DNA from: Iodobacter ciconiae
Lineage (GTDB): Bacteria; Pseudomonadota; Gammaproteobacteria; Burkholderiales; Chitinibacteraceae
Direction of reading: 5' to 3'
DNA length: 64,000 nt
Assembly (NCBI RefSeq): GCF_003952345.1
Contig: NZ_CP034433.1
Coordinates: forward strand, 1,302,001-1,366,000
In this document: piece after piece, positions 10,286 to 19,738 of the stretch
How the letters are laid out: each line of letters opens with the position of its first letter
How positions within the stretch are numbered: the first letter of the stretch is position 1
Made by a program: the position numbers and the translations under genes
The notes under the pieces: generated by a model
Told to the model about the DNA's origin: nothing
Databases searched by the model: none
What the model saw: only the letters and a program-made list of their open reading frames with translations

Positions 10286-11429
10286 CCCGCAATGGGGTGG
10301 TCGCCGTAATGGTCCGCCTGATCTGGATGAAATCATTCGTAATATCACAAGTAAAATATCCCGCCTTCTAGGCGGAGATGGAGCCCCAGGGGGAAATACC
10401 CGGGGTGGCGCCGGTGCTGCTGTGGTTGTGGCAGTTGCAGTTGCTGTGCTGTGGGCTGCATCCGGTTTTTATGTCGTTGACGAGCGGGAAAATGCCGTCA
10501 TTATGCGCTTTGGTCGTTATGTGGAAACGGTTGAAAAGCCGGGCTTGCACTGGCATTTGCCGTGGCCGGTTGAATCGCGTGAAATTGTGAATATGACTGA
10601 AATTCGCAGCCTGGAGGTTGGCAGCCCCGGTGGTGAGGGCCGCGCTGGGGATGAATCCATGATGCTGACAGGAGATCAGAATATCCTCGAAGTACGCTTG
10701 GAAGTGCAGTACAACCTTAAATCCGCGCATGATTTTGTGTTTTTTAACCGCACAACAGATCGTGATGCGAAAGATTTGGTTAAACAGATTGCACAAACTG
10801 CGATTCGTGAAGTCGTGGGTAAAAACAAAGTTGATTACGTGCTCAATGAAGGGCGCGGTAAGATCGGTGAAGATACCAAGGAAATCGTGCAAAACCTGCT
10901 TGATCGTTATGGCGTGGGTGTAGCGGTTTCTCGCGTGAATATCTCGGACGTGCAGCCGCCTGATCAGGTGCAGGCCGCATTTTCTGATGCAGTAAAAGCG
11001 CGTCAGGATAAAGCGCGTCTGATCAATGAAGGTACGGCTTACGCGAACGATGTGATTCCTAAAGCGGGGGGTATGGCTGCGCGTCTTTCCGAGGAGTCCG
11101 AAGGTTATCGCTCACGTGTTGTGTCACAGGCTGAAGGGGATGCGTCCCGCTTTAAGCAGGTTGCTGCCGAGTATGCCAAAGCGCCTCAGGTCACACGGGA
11201 TCGGATGTACTTCGATACCATGCAGCAGGTTTTCCAAAACACAACCAAGCTGCTGATTGATCAAAAATCAAATGGAAACTTGCTTTACCTGCCTTTGGAT
11301 AAATTGATGCAAATGACTTCACCTGCCGCAGCACCTGCTCTGGCAGCAGAGGCTGCAAAAGTGGCAGAACCCGCTGCTGATGTGGCTGCTAATCATAATG
11401 TTCGTGCCAATGTGCGCGACGGCCGCTAA
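10272..11429 (+). CDS. hflK: HflK, SPFH-domain modulator of FtsH
   Basis: Membrane subunit of the HflKC complex, which cages and regulates the FtsH protease. The 385-residue protein has a Gly/Pro-rich cytosolic N-terminus, one span (about residues 47-68) and a prohibitin/SPFH domain (about 68-330, with FYVVDERENAVIMRFG and RVNISDVQPPDQVQAAFSDA). It is followed by an Ala-rich tail. It starts inside the end of hflX and is 12 bases from hflC. Confidence 0.96.
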   Translation: MSQNDPQWGGRRNGPPDLDEIIRNITSKISRLLGGDGAPGGNTRGGAGAAVVVAVAVAVLWAASGFYVVDERENAVIMRFGRYVETVEKPGLHWHLPWPVESREIVNMTEIRSLEVGSPGGEGRAGDESMMLTGDQNILEVRLEVQYNLKSAHDFVFFNRTTDRDAKDLVKQIAQTAIREVVGKNKVDYVLNEGRGKIGEDTKEIVQNLLDRYGVGVAVSRVNISDVQPPDQVQAAFSDAVKARQDKARLINEGTAYANDVIPKAGGMAARLSEESEGYRSRVVSQAEGDASRFKQVAAEYAKAPQVTRDRMYFDTMQQVFQNTTKLLIDQKSNGNLLYLPLDKLMQMTSPAAAPALAAEAAKVAEPAADVAANHNVRANVRDGR

Positions 11430-11441
11430 GGGGAGAGCAAT

Positions 11442-12311
11442 ATGAATCGAATTCTTTCTACTTTAGCCTTGGTATTGCTGGCTTTGTTTGTTTTCTCTGC
11501 CTCATTTTTTACGGTAGATCAGCGTCAGTATGCTGTGGTGTTTCAGTTTTCTGAAGCAGTACGTGTTATTAAAAACCCGGGTATTAACTTTAAAGTGCCA
11601 CTGTTGCAAGAAGTCCGCTACTTTGATAAACGCATTTTAACCATTGATGAAGAAACGCCTGCGCGTATCCAGACAATCGAAAAAATGAACGTAAAAGTAG
11701 ATAGTTTTATCAAATGGAAGATTATTGATGTAGAGAGATACTACAAAGCAGTTGGTGTTGATCAGCGCAAGGCTGTTGAGCGTTTACGCAATACGGTAAA
11801 CAATATGCTGCGCGATGAGTTCGGTAAGCGTACTGTGCAGGATGTGATTTCAGGTAAGCGTGATGAAGTCATGGAAACAGTGCGTAAGGTGGCTGATTCT
11901 GATGCTGCCCGGATTGGTGTGCAGGTCATTGATGTGCGTATCAAACGTGTTGAGCTTGAAGACAGCACGCTTAATTCGGTTTACGAGCGCATGCAATCTG
12001 AGCGTAAAGCTGTTGCAAACCAGATGCGTGCAGAAGGCTCTGCTGAGGCTGAAAAAATTAAAGCCGATGCAGATCGTCAGCGTGAAGTAACCCTGGCAAA
12101 TGCTTACAATAAAGCTCAGCAGATCAAGGGTGAGGGCGATGCAAAAGCCGCTGCTCTTTATGCAGAAGCTTATGGCCGCAATCCGGAGTTTTATGCTTTT
12201 TATAAGAGTATGGATGCGTATAAGCAGAGTTTTGCGAAAAAGAGCGATGTGATGGTTGTGGATCCAAGTTCGGAATTCTTTAAATATATGAAAAACCCGA
12301 AAGCGAAGTGA
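11442..12311 (+). CDS. hflC: HflC, SPFH-domain modulator of FtsH
   Basis: Partner of HflK in the periplasm-facing FtsH-regulating complex. The 289-residue protein has an N-terminal signal anchor (about residues 5-24), the FTVDQRQYAVVFQF start of the SPFH domain and a heptad-rich AEGSAEAEKIKADADRQREV helix. The ATG is preceded by a GGGGAGAG ribosome-binding site. The stop overlaps the GTG start of the next small gene (GTGA). Confidence 0.97.
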   Translation: MNRILSTLALVLLALFVFSASFFTVDQRQYAVVFQFSEAVRVIKNPGINFKVPLLQEVRYFDKRILTIDEETPARIQTIEKMNVKVDSFIKWKIIDVERYYKAVGVDQRKAVERLRNTVNNMLRDEFGKRTVQDVISGKRDEVMETVRKVADSDAARIGVQVIDVRIKRVELEDSTLNSVYERMQSERKAVANQMRAEGSAEAEKIKADADRQREVTLANAYNKAQQIKGEGDAKAAALYAEAYGRNPEFYAFYKSMDAYKQSFAKKSDVMVVDPSSEFFKYMKNPKAK

Positions 12312-12493
12312 TTGATTCTTTGCTTCTGGCCTTTGCATTGATGCTTGTTTTTGAAGGAATTATGCCTTTTGCACTTCCTTCGGTGTGGCGTAGTGCAATG
12401 CAAAAAATGGCAGAATTAGACGATTTTAAAATTCGTTTAATTGGTTTGGGGTGTTTGCTCGCAGGTTTAGTGCTGGCATTATTGGCTCGCTAG
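12308..12493 (+). CDS. Small DUF2065 (YjeT-like) inner-membrane protein
   Basis: A 61-residue protein with two hydrophobic segments (about residues 3-22 and 42-60) and the MLVFEGIMPFALP core of DUF2065. The GTG start overlaps the hflC stop (GTGA). The same small gene follows hflC in many betaproteobacteria; its function is unknown, though the position suggests a link to HflKC. No better start is available. Confidence 0.85.
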   Translation: MIDSLLLAFALMLVFEGIMPFALPSVWRSAMQKMAELDDFKIRLIGLGCLLAGLVLALLAR

Positions 12494-12515
12494 GCTATCT
12501 ATTTAGGAAGTGTGT

Positions 12516-12552
12516 GCCCGCACTGTGCTGTTTGCACAGGCGGGCCTTTGTT
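12516..12552 (+). terminator. Terminator between the hfl operon and hisZ
   Basis: GCCCGC-a-CTGTGC pairs with GCACAG-GCGGGC around loop TGTTT (12516-12545), followed by a T-rich stretch broken by G. It separates the hflX operon from hisZ. Confidence 0.65.
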
Positions 12553-12577
12553 TGAAGGGCTTTGTTTTTTAAAGCAA

Positions 12578-13738
12578 ATGATTATGCGCAACTGGATCCT
12601 ACCCGAGTATATTTCCGATGTTTTACCCTCTGAAGCCCGCCAAATCGAAGCTTTACGACGTAAAGTACTTGATCTGTTCACCTGTTATGGTTACGAGCAG
12701 GTCTCGCCACCTTTGATTGAGTATGTGGAATCTTTATTCACGCAAGATGACAGTGCGCTTGATTTAAAGACTTTCAAGCTGGTGGATGAATTAACCGGCC
12801 GTCAGATGGGGTTGCGGGCAGATATCACGCCTCAGGTTGCCCGAATTGATGCACATATCTTAAATCGCCAGGGTGTAGCAAGGCTTTGCTATGCAGGATC
12901 AGTCGTGAATGCCCGGCCAGAAGGTGTGTTATCAACGCGTGAGCCTCGTCAGATTGGCGCAGAAATTTATGGTTGTGCCGGTGTGGCGGCGGATGTGGAG
13001 GCGATTGAGCTGATGTTCGAGAGTCTCGCTCTGGCGGGTTTAAAATCGCCTCGTTTAGATATTGGCCATATTGGTTTATTTCATGCGTTAGCAAATGAGG
13101 CGGGCCTTATGGGGCATCGCCGTGCAGAGGTTTTTTCTGCGCTGCAGCAGAAAGATTTGCCGACTATTCGTGAAACTACGGCAGAGATTGCTGCTGAGTT
13201 GCGAGCTGCATTATTGTTGTTGCCTTCATTTTATGGTGGTAGCGAAGTGCTGATCCGTGCTCGAGCCGAGTTACCCAAATTGCCAGGCGTAACCGCTGCA
13301 CTGGATAGCCTGGATCAGCTGACCGCAGCCTTGGAATTACGTGGCCTTGTGGTGCATTTTGATTTGGCCGAGCTGCGCAGCAGTTATTATCATACCGGCC
13401 TGGTTTTTGCAGCTTATGCTCATGGGTTTACCAATGCAGTAGCAAGGGGGGGGCGTTATGACAGCGTGGGTGAAAAATTTGGTCGATCCCGCCCGGCAAC
13501 CGGTTTTAGTATGGATTTACGTGAGTTTTCTTCTTTGCCTTTTCCGTCTTTACGGTCGGGCGTACTGGCCCCGGCGGGGGACGACGTGGCGCTATTGGCT
13601 GCAATCCGGGCATTACGCAGTGCTGGTGAAATTGTGATGATTGATTTGGGTGTATTTGCGTCCGAAGTAAGCATTGATCGTGAGCTCAAATGGGTTGACG
13701 CTCGCTGGCAGGTATTGCCACTGACCACTGCTCATTAG
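12578..13738 (+). CDS. hisZ: ATP phosphoribosyltransferase regulatory subunit HisZ
   Basis: Paralogue of histidyl-tRNA synthetase that activates and regulates the short form of HisG in histidine synthesis. It starts MIMRNWILPEYISDVLPSEA and keeps the class II fold (LRADITPQVARIDAH, GGRYDSVGEKFG), but it is shorter than HisRS (about 386 residues) and lacks the C-terminal anticodon-binding domain. An in-frame extension back to 12512 reads through the terminator stem and is rejected. The ATGs at 12578 and 12584 are both possible. It precedes purA, as in other betaproteobacteria. Confidence 0.93.
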   Translation: MIMRNWILPEYISDVLPSEARQIEALRRKVLDLFTCYGYEQVSPPLIEYVESLFTQDDSALDLKTFKLVDELTGRQMGLRADITPQVARIDAHILNRQGVARLCYAGSVVNARPEGVLSTREPRQIGAEIYGCAGVAADVEAIELMFESLALAGLKSPRLDIGHIGLFHALANEAGLMGHRRAEVFSALQQKDLPTIRETTAEIAAELRAALLLLPSFYGGSEVLIRARAELPKLPGVTAALDSLDQLTAALELRGLVVHFDLAELRSSYYHTGLVFAAYAHGFTNAVARGGRYDSVGEKFGRSRPATGFSMDLREFSSLPFPSLRSGVLAPAGDDVALLAAIRALRSAGEIVMIDLGVFASEVSIDRELKWVDARWQVLPLTTAH

Positions 13739-15145
<1,407 letters not shown>

Positions 15146-15191
15146 TTAAGGGATCGTTTCTGGCTAGGCTAGGAGCAGAAGTAAATGACAG

Positions 15192-15232
15192 GGGCTGGGT
15201 TCTGTATAGAACCCGGCCCTTTTTGTTTTTTT
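15192..15232 (+). terminator. Rho-independent terminator after purA
   Basis: GGGCTGGGTTC (15192-15202) pairs with GAACCCGGCCC (15209-15219) around loop TGTATA, followed by TTTTTGTTTTTTT. A very strong terminator closing the hisZ-purA unit. Confidence 0.93.
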
Positions 15233-15316
15233 GGGGATTACTGGAGTGGTTTGCTATGAGTTTAAGTGATTTTAGTTTTCACTTTATTTTAACTGGGTAA
15301 CTTTTATCGATGATTA

Positions 15317-16173
15317 GGGTCTGTTGACGTTTCACATCGGTAGCCATAAAAATGCGCACGCCATGGCTATGACACTTTCATAATTTCGCTTCAACTTGTC
15401 ATATCGGAATGCCACTGCGCGGTAATGCTTCAATCGCGCAAAAGCATTCTCGACCAAATGTCGATAGCAATACAGCCCACGATCTAGATCCACATTCCCT
15501 TTGATTGAATTACGTTTTCTGGGAATCACTGATCGCGCACCCTGCGCAGAAATCAGTCCTCGAAGGTACTCACTATCGTACCCCTTATCTGCGATGATCA
15601 CTTCGGCTGAAGGCAGTTGGGCAATCAGCTCTGGGGCGGCAGTACAATCATTAATCTCGCCTCCGGTAATTTCGAAGGCAATCGGCAAACCATAAGCATC
15701 TACCGCCAAATGAATTTTGCTGGTGTTCCCTGCACGGCTTTTGCCAATCGCTTCAGATTGATCGCTGGCCGCCCCGGCGCTGTGTTGATGCGCCTTGGCA
15801 TAGCTACCATCAATGAATACCCATTCAAAATCGGGGTCGATCAGTAAGGCTTTGAAAATATTGAGCCATTTCCCAGCTACAGACCAAGCATTAAAGCGTT
15901 TATAGACTGAATTCCATTCACCAAAGGCGCTGGGTAAATCCCGCCACGGGCAGCCAACGCGCATGCGGTAAAACATTCCTTCGACGGTAATTCGTAAATC
16001 AGGCTTGTTGTAAATGGTGTGTTGAAGCAGAATCTTTTCTAGCTTCGACCAAAGCTCGTTACTGAGCATTAATCGGGGCATCGCAAACCTGCAGGGGAAA
16101 TGGTGTAGGAACCTGAATTCTGCGGGTTTGCATCCGTCATTGCATGACTTTAGCTTGAAACGTCAACAGACCC
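15317..16173 (-). mobile_element. Complete IS5-family insertion sequence, 857 bp
   Basis: Perfect 18-base terminal inverted repeats, GGGTCTGTTGACGTTTCA, occur at 15317-15334 and, inverted, at 16156-16173. They are flanked on both sides by TA (15315-15316 and 16174-16175), the likely target duplication. A single transposase gene on the - strand fills the element. Intact ends and an intact transposase frame suggest a recent insertion. It lies between the purA terminator and the porin regulatory region and interrupts no visible gene. Confidence 0.93.
15332..16081 (-). CDS. IS5-family DDE transposase
   Basis: A 249-residue single-frame transposase. The N-terminal insertion-element region (VEGMFYRMRVGCPWRDLPSA) is followed by a DDE catalytic core: D91 in FIDGSY, D165 in ADKGYDSE and E211 in LVENAFARLKHYR. 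The layout matches the IS1031/IS427-like branch of the IS5 family, but the subgroup was not tested. The frame is complete, starting with ATG 92 bases inside the right inverted repeat and ending in the left one, so the element may be active. Confidence 0.95.
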   Translation of the reverse strand: MPRLMLSNELWSKLEKILLQHTIYNKPDLRITVEGMFYRMRVGCPWRDLPSAFGEWNSVYKRFNAWSVAGKWLNIFKALLIDPDFEWVFIDGSYAKAHQHSAGAASDQSEAIGKSRAGNTSKIHLAVDAYGLPIAFEITGGEINDCTAAPELIAQLPSAEVIIADKGYDSEYLRGLISAQGARSVIPRKRNSIKGNVDLDRGLYCYRHLVENAFARLKHYRAVAFRYDKLKRNYESVIAMACAFLWLPM

Positions 16174-16511
16174 TAGGGGAGTTTCATCTTGTGTACCAAG
16201 TTTTTGGTAGTCTGTAGTGTTATTAGATAATGTATTGGTATGTATATGGCGTTTTGTTGCTTGATTTTATTTTTAACGGATGAGGTTGTGTTTTTTGTTG
16301 TTAAAAAAATACAATTTTATTGTAGGTGTTCCTAGGTATTTACCGGTATTTTTTGTGTTTTTTGTAATGTATAAATGTATTCGGATAGTTAGAGCCTGTT
16401 GTTTTTGTTTTAGTTTGGCTGTTTTAAGGTGCTCTTTCCATATTTTTGTAAAATAGTTGCTTGTTCATTTTTCGCATTCATGCTCTCGCAAAGGGGGAGG
16501 TGGTTTTTTTT

Positions 16512-16528
16512 TGCACCTATTTGGTGCG
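16512..16528. promoter_or_regulatory. NtrC (GlnG) binding site, distal
   Basis: TGCACCTATTTGGTGCG matches the enterobacterial NtrC consensus TGCACC-N5-GGTGCA at 11 of 12 defined positions. It is a dyad, 324 bases upstream of the porin ATG. A second copy lies 123 bases downstream. Confidence 0.7.
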
Positions 16529-16634
16529 TGCTGACTTTGCTTATCGGAGTTCTTATTTACCTGGGTATTTTAATGAAAAAGGTGATTTTATTTTTGTTTT
16601 TCACCGTGTTTTTCATAAAAATCAATAATCAACT

Positions 16635-16651
16635 TGCACCAAATTAGTGCA
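16635..16651. promoter_or_regulatory. NtrC (GlnG) binding site, proximal
   Basis: TGCACCAAATTAGTGCA matches TGCACC-N5-GGTGCA at 11 of 12 positions. Together with the distal copy it resembles a paired enhancer for an NtrC-type activator acting with sigma-54. Confidence 0.7.
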
Positions 16652-16758
16652 TTTATTTGCGTGAGGCTATGCTCTAGGGCTAAATTCATTTTTGCAATTG
16701 GTAGTTTCGCGCGAAAATTGGTTTGTTTGCTTATGAATTAATGCGAATGATTTTGTCG

Positions 16759-16774
16759 TGGTATGCAGTCTGTA
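16759..16774 (+). promoter_or_regulatory. Possible sigma-54 (-24/-12) promoter of the porin
   Basis: TGGTATGCAGTCTGTA resembles TGGCAC-N5-TTGCA. It has the GG at -24 and the right spacing, but GT in place of GC at -12. Transcription would begin about 50 bases before the porin ATG. It is a weak match, kept only because two NtrC-type boxes lie upstream. Confidence 0.35.
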
Positions 16775-16835
16775 GCGAAAAAGAATATCTTGCTTAGTAA
16801 GCAAGGGCAGCCTCGCGGAAACCAAGGAGAATGAA

Positions 16836-17873
16836 ATGATGGTTAAAAAATATCTGGCAGTTGCAATCATGGGTTTGTGTGTGGTTTCTTATGCACAAGC
16901 AGAAGTAACACTTTATGGTATTGCTCAGAAGTCGATTGATTATGGCAACAGTGCGACCGGTGAAAGAAAATTCTCAATGCAAGATATTGGTAGTCGCGTA
17001 GGGTTTAAAGGTGTTGATCAGCTGGATAATGGCTCCAGTTTACTGTGGAAGCTTGAGTCTGGCTTAAGTACTTTCGGTAGCCGTGAAGCATGGATTGGTT
17101 ATGAAAATAAAGATGCAGGCACTTTGCGCTTTGGTAAAAGCAAAGGTGCTTATAATTTATTGGTAGAAGGCTTTGATTTATTTGAAAGTAATACCACGTT
17201 GGCAAACACTATACAGGATGCAACATACCGCTCCCGCCACGAAAGTGCGGTTTACTATGCAACACCTGCTAATTTGGGTGGCTTTGCTGCCAATTTAAAT
17301 TACGTTATTGATAGTGGTAAATTTAGCGGCACTGCTGCTGATGTGGAAGATCAAAAAGGCTATGACGCCAGTGTTAGCTATACCCACAGCAAATTTGCCG
17401 TTTATGCGGGCACAATGAGTTTGAAGAACGTAGCCCGCTCCGGCTTTCAGGAGCTGAAAGAGCAAAAGGGTTCTAAAGTCACTTCCTACATAGTGGGGGC
17501 AAAGCTGTTTCCGATTGAAGGGCTACAAATTGGTGCTGCCTATCAAAATACCAAACAGGATCTGACTACAGGCGGTGATTACAAGCGTGACAGTGCTATT
17601 TTAATGGCACAGTACGAAGTGGGTAAGTGGGTGCCACGCGTAGGTTATGTGTATCAGGGAGAAGGTAAGCTGAGCTCTGCTGGCGGCCAAAACTTAGCGA
17701 AAGCAGGTCATTTTCAGATTGGAACTGATTACAATTTGAGCAAATCTTCGCTGCTTTATGTTGAGGGTGCTGTGATTCAAAATAAAGATCAGAATGCATT
17801 TTCAACCAGCATCAGTGATGGCTTAGCTACAACACCTAAAGTGATCAGTACCGGTATGATTCTGCTATTTTAG
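16836..17873 (+). CDS. Gram-negative porin (Neisseria/OmpC type)
   Basis: Outer-membrane trimeric beta-barrel for diffusion of small hydrophilic solutes. The 345-residue precursor has a signal peptide ending about SYAQA before EVTLYG, the classic N-terminus of betaproteobacterial porins. The GSRVGFKGVDQLDNG and RFGKSKGAYN segments follow, and it ends in the terminal-Phe beta-signal (GMILLF). Two in-frame ATGs (16836, 16839) follow an AAGGAGA site. The NtrC-type boxes upstream and the opp genes downstream suggest a role in taking up nitrogenous substrates. This is inference. A strong terminator follows. Confidence 0.93.
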   Translation: MMVKKYLAVAIMGLCVVSYAQAEVTLYGIAQKSIDYGNSATGERKFSMQDIGSRVGFKGVDQLDNGSSLLWKLESGLSTFGSREAWIGYENKDAGTLRFGKSKGAYNLLVEGFDLFESNTTLANTIQDATYRSRHESAVYYATPANLGGFAANLNYVIDSGKFSGTAADVEDQKGYDASVSYTHSKFAVYAGTMSLKNVARSGFQELKEQKGSKVTSYIVGAKLFPIEGLQIGAAYQNTKQDLTTGGDYKRDSAILMAQYEVGKWVPRVGYVYQGEGKLSSAGGQNLAKAGHFQIGTDYNLSKSSLLYVEGAVIQNKDQNAFSTSISDGLATTPKVISTGMILLF

Positions 17874-17921
17874 ACGGTAATTTTTTTGATGTAATACTGG
17901 ATAGCGGTGTATCGTAAGTTA

Positions 17922-17959
17922 AACCACTTCTTCTTTGTTGTTGAAGAAGTGGTTTTTTT
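17922..17959 (+). terminator. Rho-independent terminator after the porin gene
   Basis: AACCACTTCTTC (17922-17933) pairs with GAAGAAGTGGTT (17943-17954) around a 9-base loop, followed by TTTTT. It separates the porin from oppA. Confidence 0.93.
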
Positions 17960-18000
17960 AGGCAAATGTACCAACGGGTATCGCCCTTTAAGGAGACACA

Positions 18001-19608
18001 ATGAACTGGACTATGAAATCAGTGACATTCGCGCTTTCATTTGCATTAGGTGGCGGCGTATTTGCAGCGGCTGTGCCTGCAGGTGTCAAGCTGAGCGATA
18101 AGCAAGAGATGATTCGTAATAATGGCGCTGAAGTGGAAACACTTGATCCTCATCTTGCTGAGTCTGTTGGCGCTAATAATATTACCCGTGATTTGTTTGA
18201 AGGTTTAACGACGAGCGATAACGAGGGCCGCTTACATCCTGGTGTGGCTTTAAGCTGGAAGCAAACAGACCCGACAACCTGGGTGTTTACTTTGCGTAAA
18301 GACGCCAAATTTTCTAATGGTGACCCGATTACAGCCGCTGATTTTGTCTACGGCTGGCAACGTTTTCTTGATCCTAAGCTTGCCTCGCAATATGGCACAG
18401 CCTATGGTATTTTTGTATTAAATGGTTTGGAAGTTGCTGAAGGCAAAAAAGCGCCTTTAACCCTAGGAATTAAAGCAGTTGATAAATATACGCTTGAAGT
18501 AAAAACACCAAATCCAATTTCTTATTTACCCAGTGTTTTATCTAATTCGCAATTTGCGCCTGTGCATAAGGCAACAGTTGATAAATTTGGTAAAGATTGG
18601 ACTAAGCCGGGCAATATGGTCGGTAATGGTGCATACGTACTGAAAGACTGGAAAGTAAACAGCAAAATTGTAATTGAAAAAAATCCACAGTATTGGGATG
18701 CAAAAAAAACAGTATTAACCAAGGTAACATATTTGCCCGTTGAGGCAGGTAATGCAGAATTAAAACTATACCAATCCGGTAATAATGATTTTGTTTACCA
18801 ATTGCCAGCTGGTCAATATGAAAAGTTGAAAAAAGATTTTCCGAAAGAAATCCAGAATGGCCCTATTCTGGGCCTGCGTTATTACTCCCTGAATAATAAA
18901 GATCCAATGATGAAAGATGTGCGCGTACGCAAAGCGCTATCGATGGTATTGGATCGCGATATTCTGGCTCAGAAAGTTACGGCTGATGGCCAGATTCCTG
19001 TGTATGGCGTAACGGTTAAGGGGTTGGAAGGCGCCGATGTAACGACATATGATTGGGTGAAGTGGCCAATGGCCAAGCGTGTTGAGGAAGCTAAAAAGTT
19101 ATTGGCCGAAGCAGGCGTTAAGCCAGGCGCTAAAATAAAATTCACTTATAACACAGACGATTACCATAAGAAAATGGCTCTGTTTGCCTCTTCCGAATGG
19201 AAAACCAAACTGGGTTTAAATACCGAATTAGATAGCCTTGAATTTAAAGTTTTGTTGAAAAAACGCCATGATGGCGATTTCCAGATTGCCCGTAATGGCT
19301 GGCTGGCTGATTACAATGATGCCACGACCTTTTTAACTTTAGTTCAATGTGGTTCATCGCAAAATGATAATGCTAACTGCAATAAAAAAGCAGAAGAGCT
19401 TATTAAGCAAGGTAATGATCAGCAGGATGCTGCCAAGCGTAAAGATTTATTGACACAAGCTGCAAAATTAATTATGGATGATTATCCAATGATTCCATTG
19501 TTGCAATATACTTTGCCGCGTTTGGTTAAACCTTATGTTGGGGGGTATTCAACTAAAAACCCTGCTGATCGTTACCTAAGTAAAGAATTTTATATTATAA
19601 AGCAGTAA
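18001..19608 (+). CDS. oppA: Periplasmic oligopeptide-binding protein OppA
   Basis: Solute-binding protein (SBP family 5) that delivers oligopeptides to the OppBCDF importer. The 535-residue protein has a signal peptide (about 1-24), the NNGAEVETLDPHLAESVGAN substrate-site segment, the family signature around NDFVYQLPAGQYEKL and VRVRKALSMVLDRD, and a C-terminal YSTKNPADRYLSKEFYI similar to OppA and MppA. An AAGGAGAC site precedes the ATG. It is isolated from oppB by a stem-loop, a common way to make the binding protein in excess. Confidence 0.94.
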   Translation: MNWTMKSVTFALSFALGGGVFAAAVPAGVKLSDKQEMIRNNGAEVETLDPHLAESVGANNITRDLFEGLTTSDNEGRLHPGVALSWKQTDPTTWVFTLRKDAKFSNGDPITAADFVYGWQRFLDPKLASQYGTAYGIFVLNGLEVAEGKKAPLTLGIKAVDKYTLEVKTPNPISYLPSVLSNSQFAPVHKATVDKFGKDWTKPGNMVGNGAYVLKDWKVNSKIVIEKNPQYWDAKKTVLTKVTYLPVEAGNAELKLYQSGNNDFVYQLPAGQYEKLKKDFPKEIQNGPILGLRYYSLNNKDPMMKDVRVRKALSMVLDRDILAQKVTADGQIPVYGVTVKGLEGADVTTYDWVKWPMAKRVEEAKKLLAEAGVKPGAKIKFTYNTDDYHKKMALFASSEWKTKLGLNTELDSLEFKVLLKKRHDGDFQIARNGWLADYNDATTFLTLVQCGSSQNDNANCNKKAEELIKQGNDQQDAAKRKDLLTQAAKLIMDDYPMIPLLQYTLPRLVKPYVGGYSTKNPADRYLSKEFYIIKQ

Positions 19609-19630
19609 GATTTAAAGCATGTAAAGTACC

Positions 19631-19667
19631 GCCGCTTTGGGCTTTTAGTCCAAAGCGGCCTTGTTTT
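19631..19667 (+). terminator. Attenuating stem-loop between oppA and oppB
   Basis: GCCGCTTTGG (19631-19640) pairs with CCAAAGCGGC (19650-19659) around a 9-base loop, followed by CTTGTTTT. It probably ends most oppA transcripts, with some read-through into oppBCDF. Confidence 0.85.
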
Positions 19668-19738
19668 GTATACGTATGGCTGCCAATGGTGCAGGTATGA
19701 AATATTGTAAAAAAATAATAAATAAGGAGGAGATAATA

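Larger units (their letters stand above)
16176..16835 (+). promoter_or_regulatory. 660-base AT-rich regulatory region upstream of the porin
   Basis: No convincing gene lies here. A possible 72-codon frame at 16429-16647 is hydrophobic low-complexity translation of T-rich DNA and overlaps the NtrC-type boxes. The region holds two NtrC-type palindromes, a weak sigma-54-like element and the porin ribosome-binding site (AAGGAGA, 16824-16830). The IS5-family element ends just to its left. Confidence 0.6.

Noticed and set aside
16429-16647. A 72-codon hydrophobic plus-strand frame upstream of the porin
   Set aside because: T-rich low-complexity translation with no ribosome-binding site; it covers the NtrC-type boxes and ends at the proximal box.
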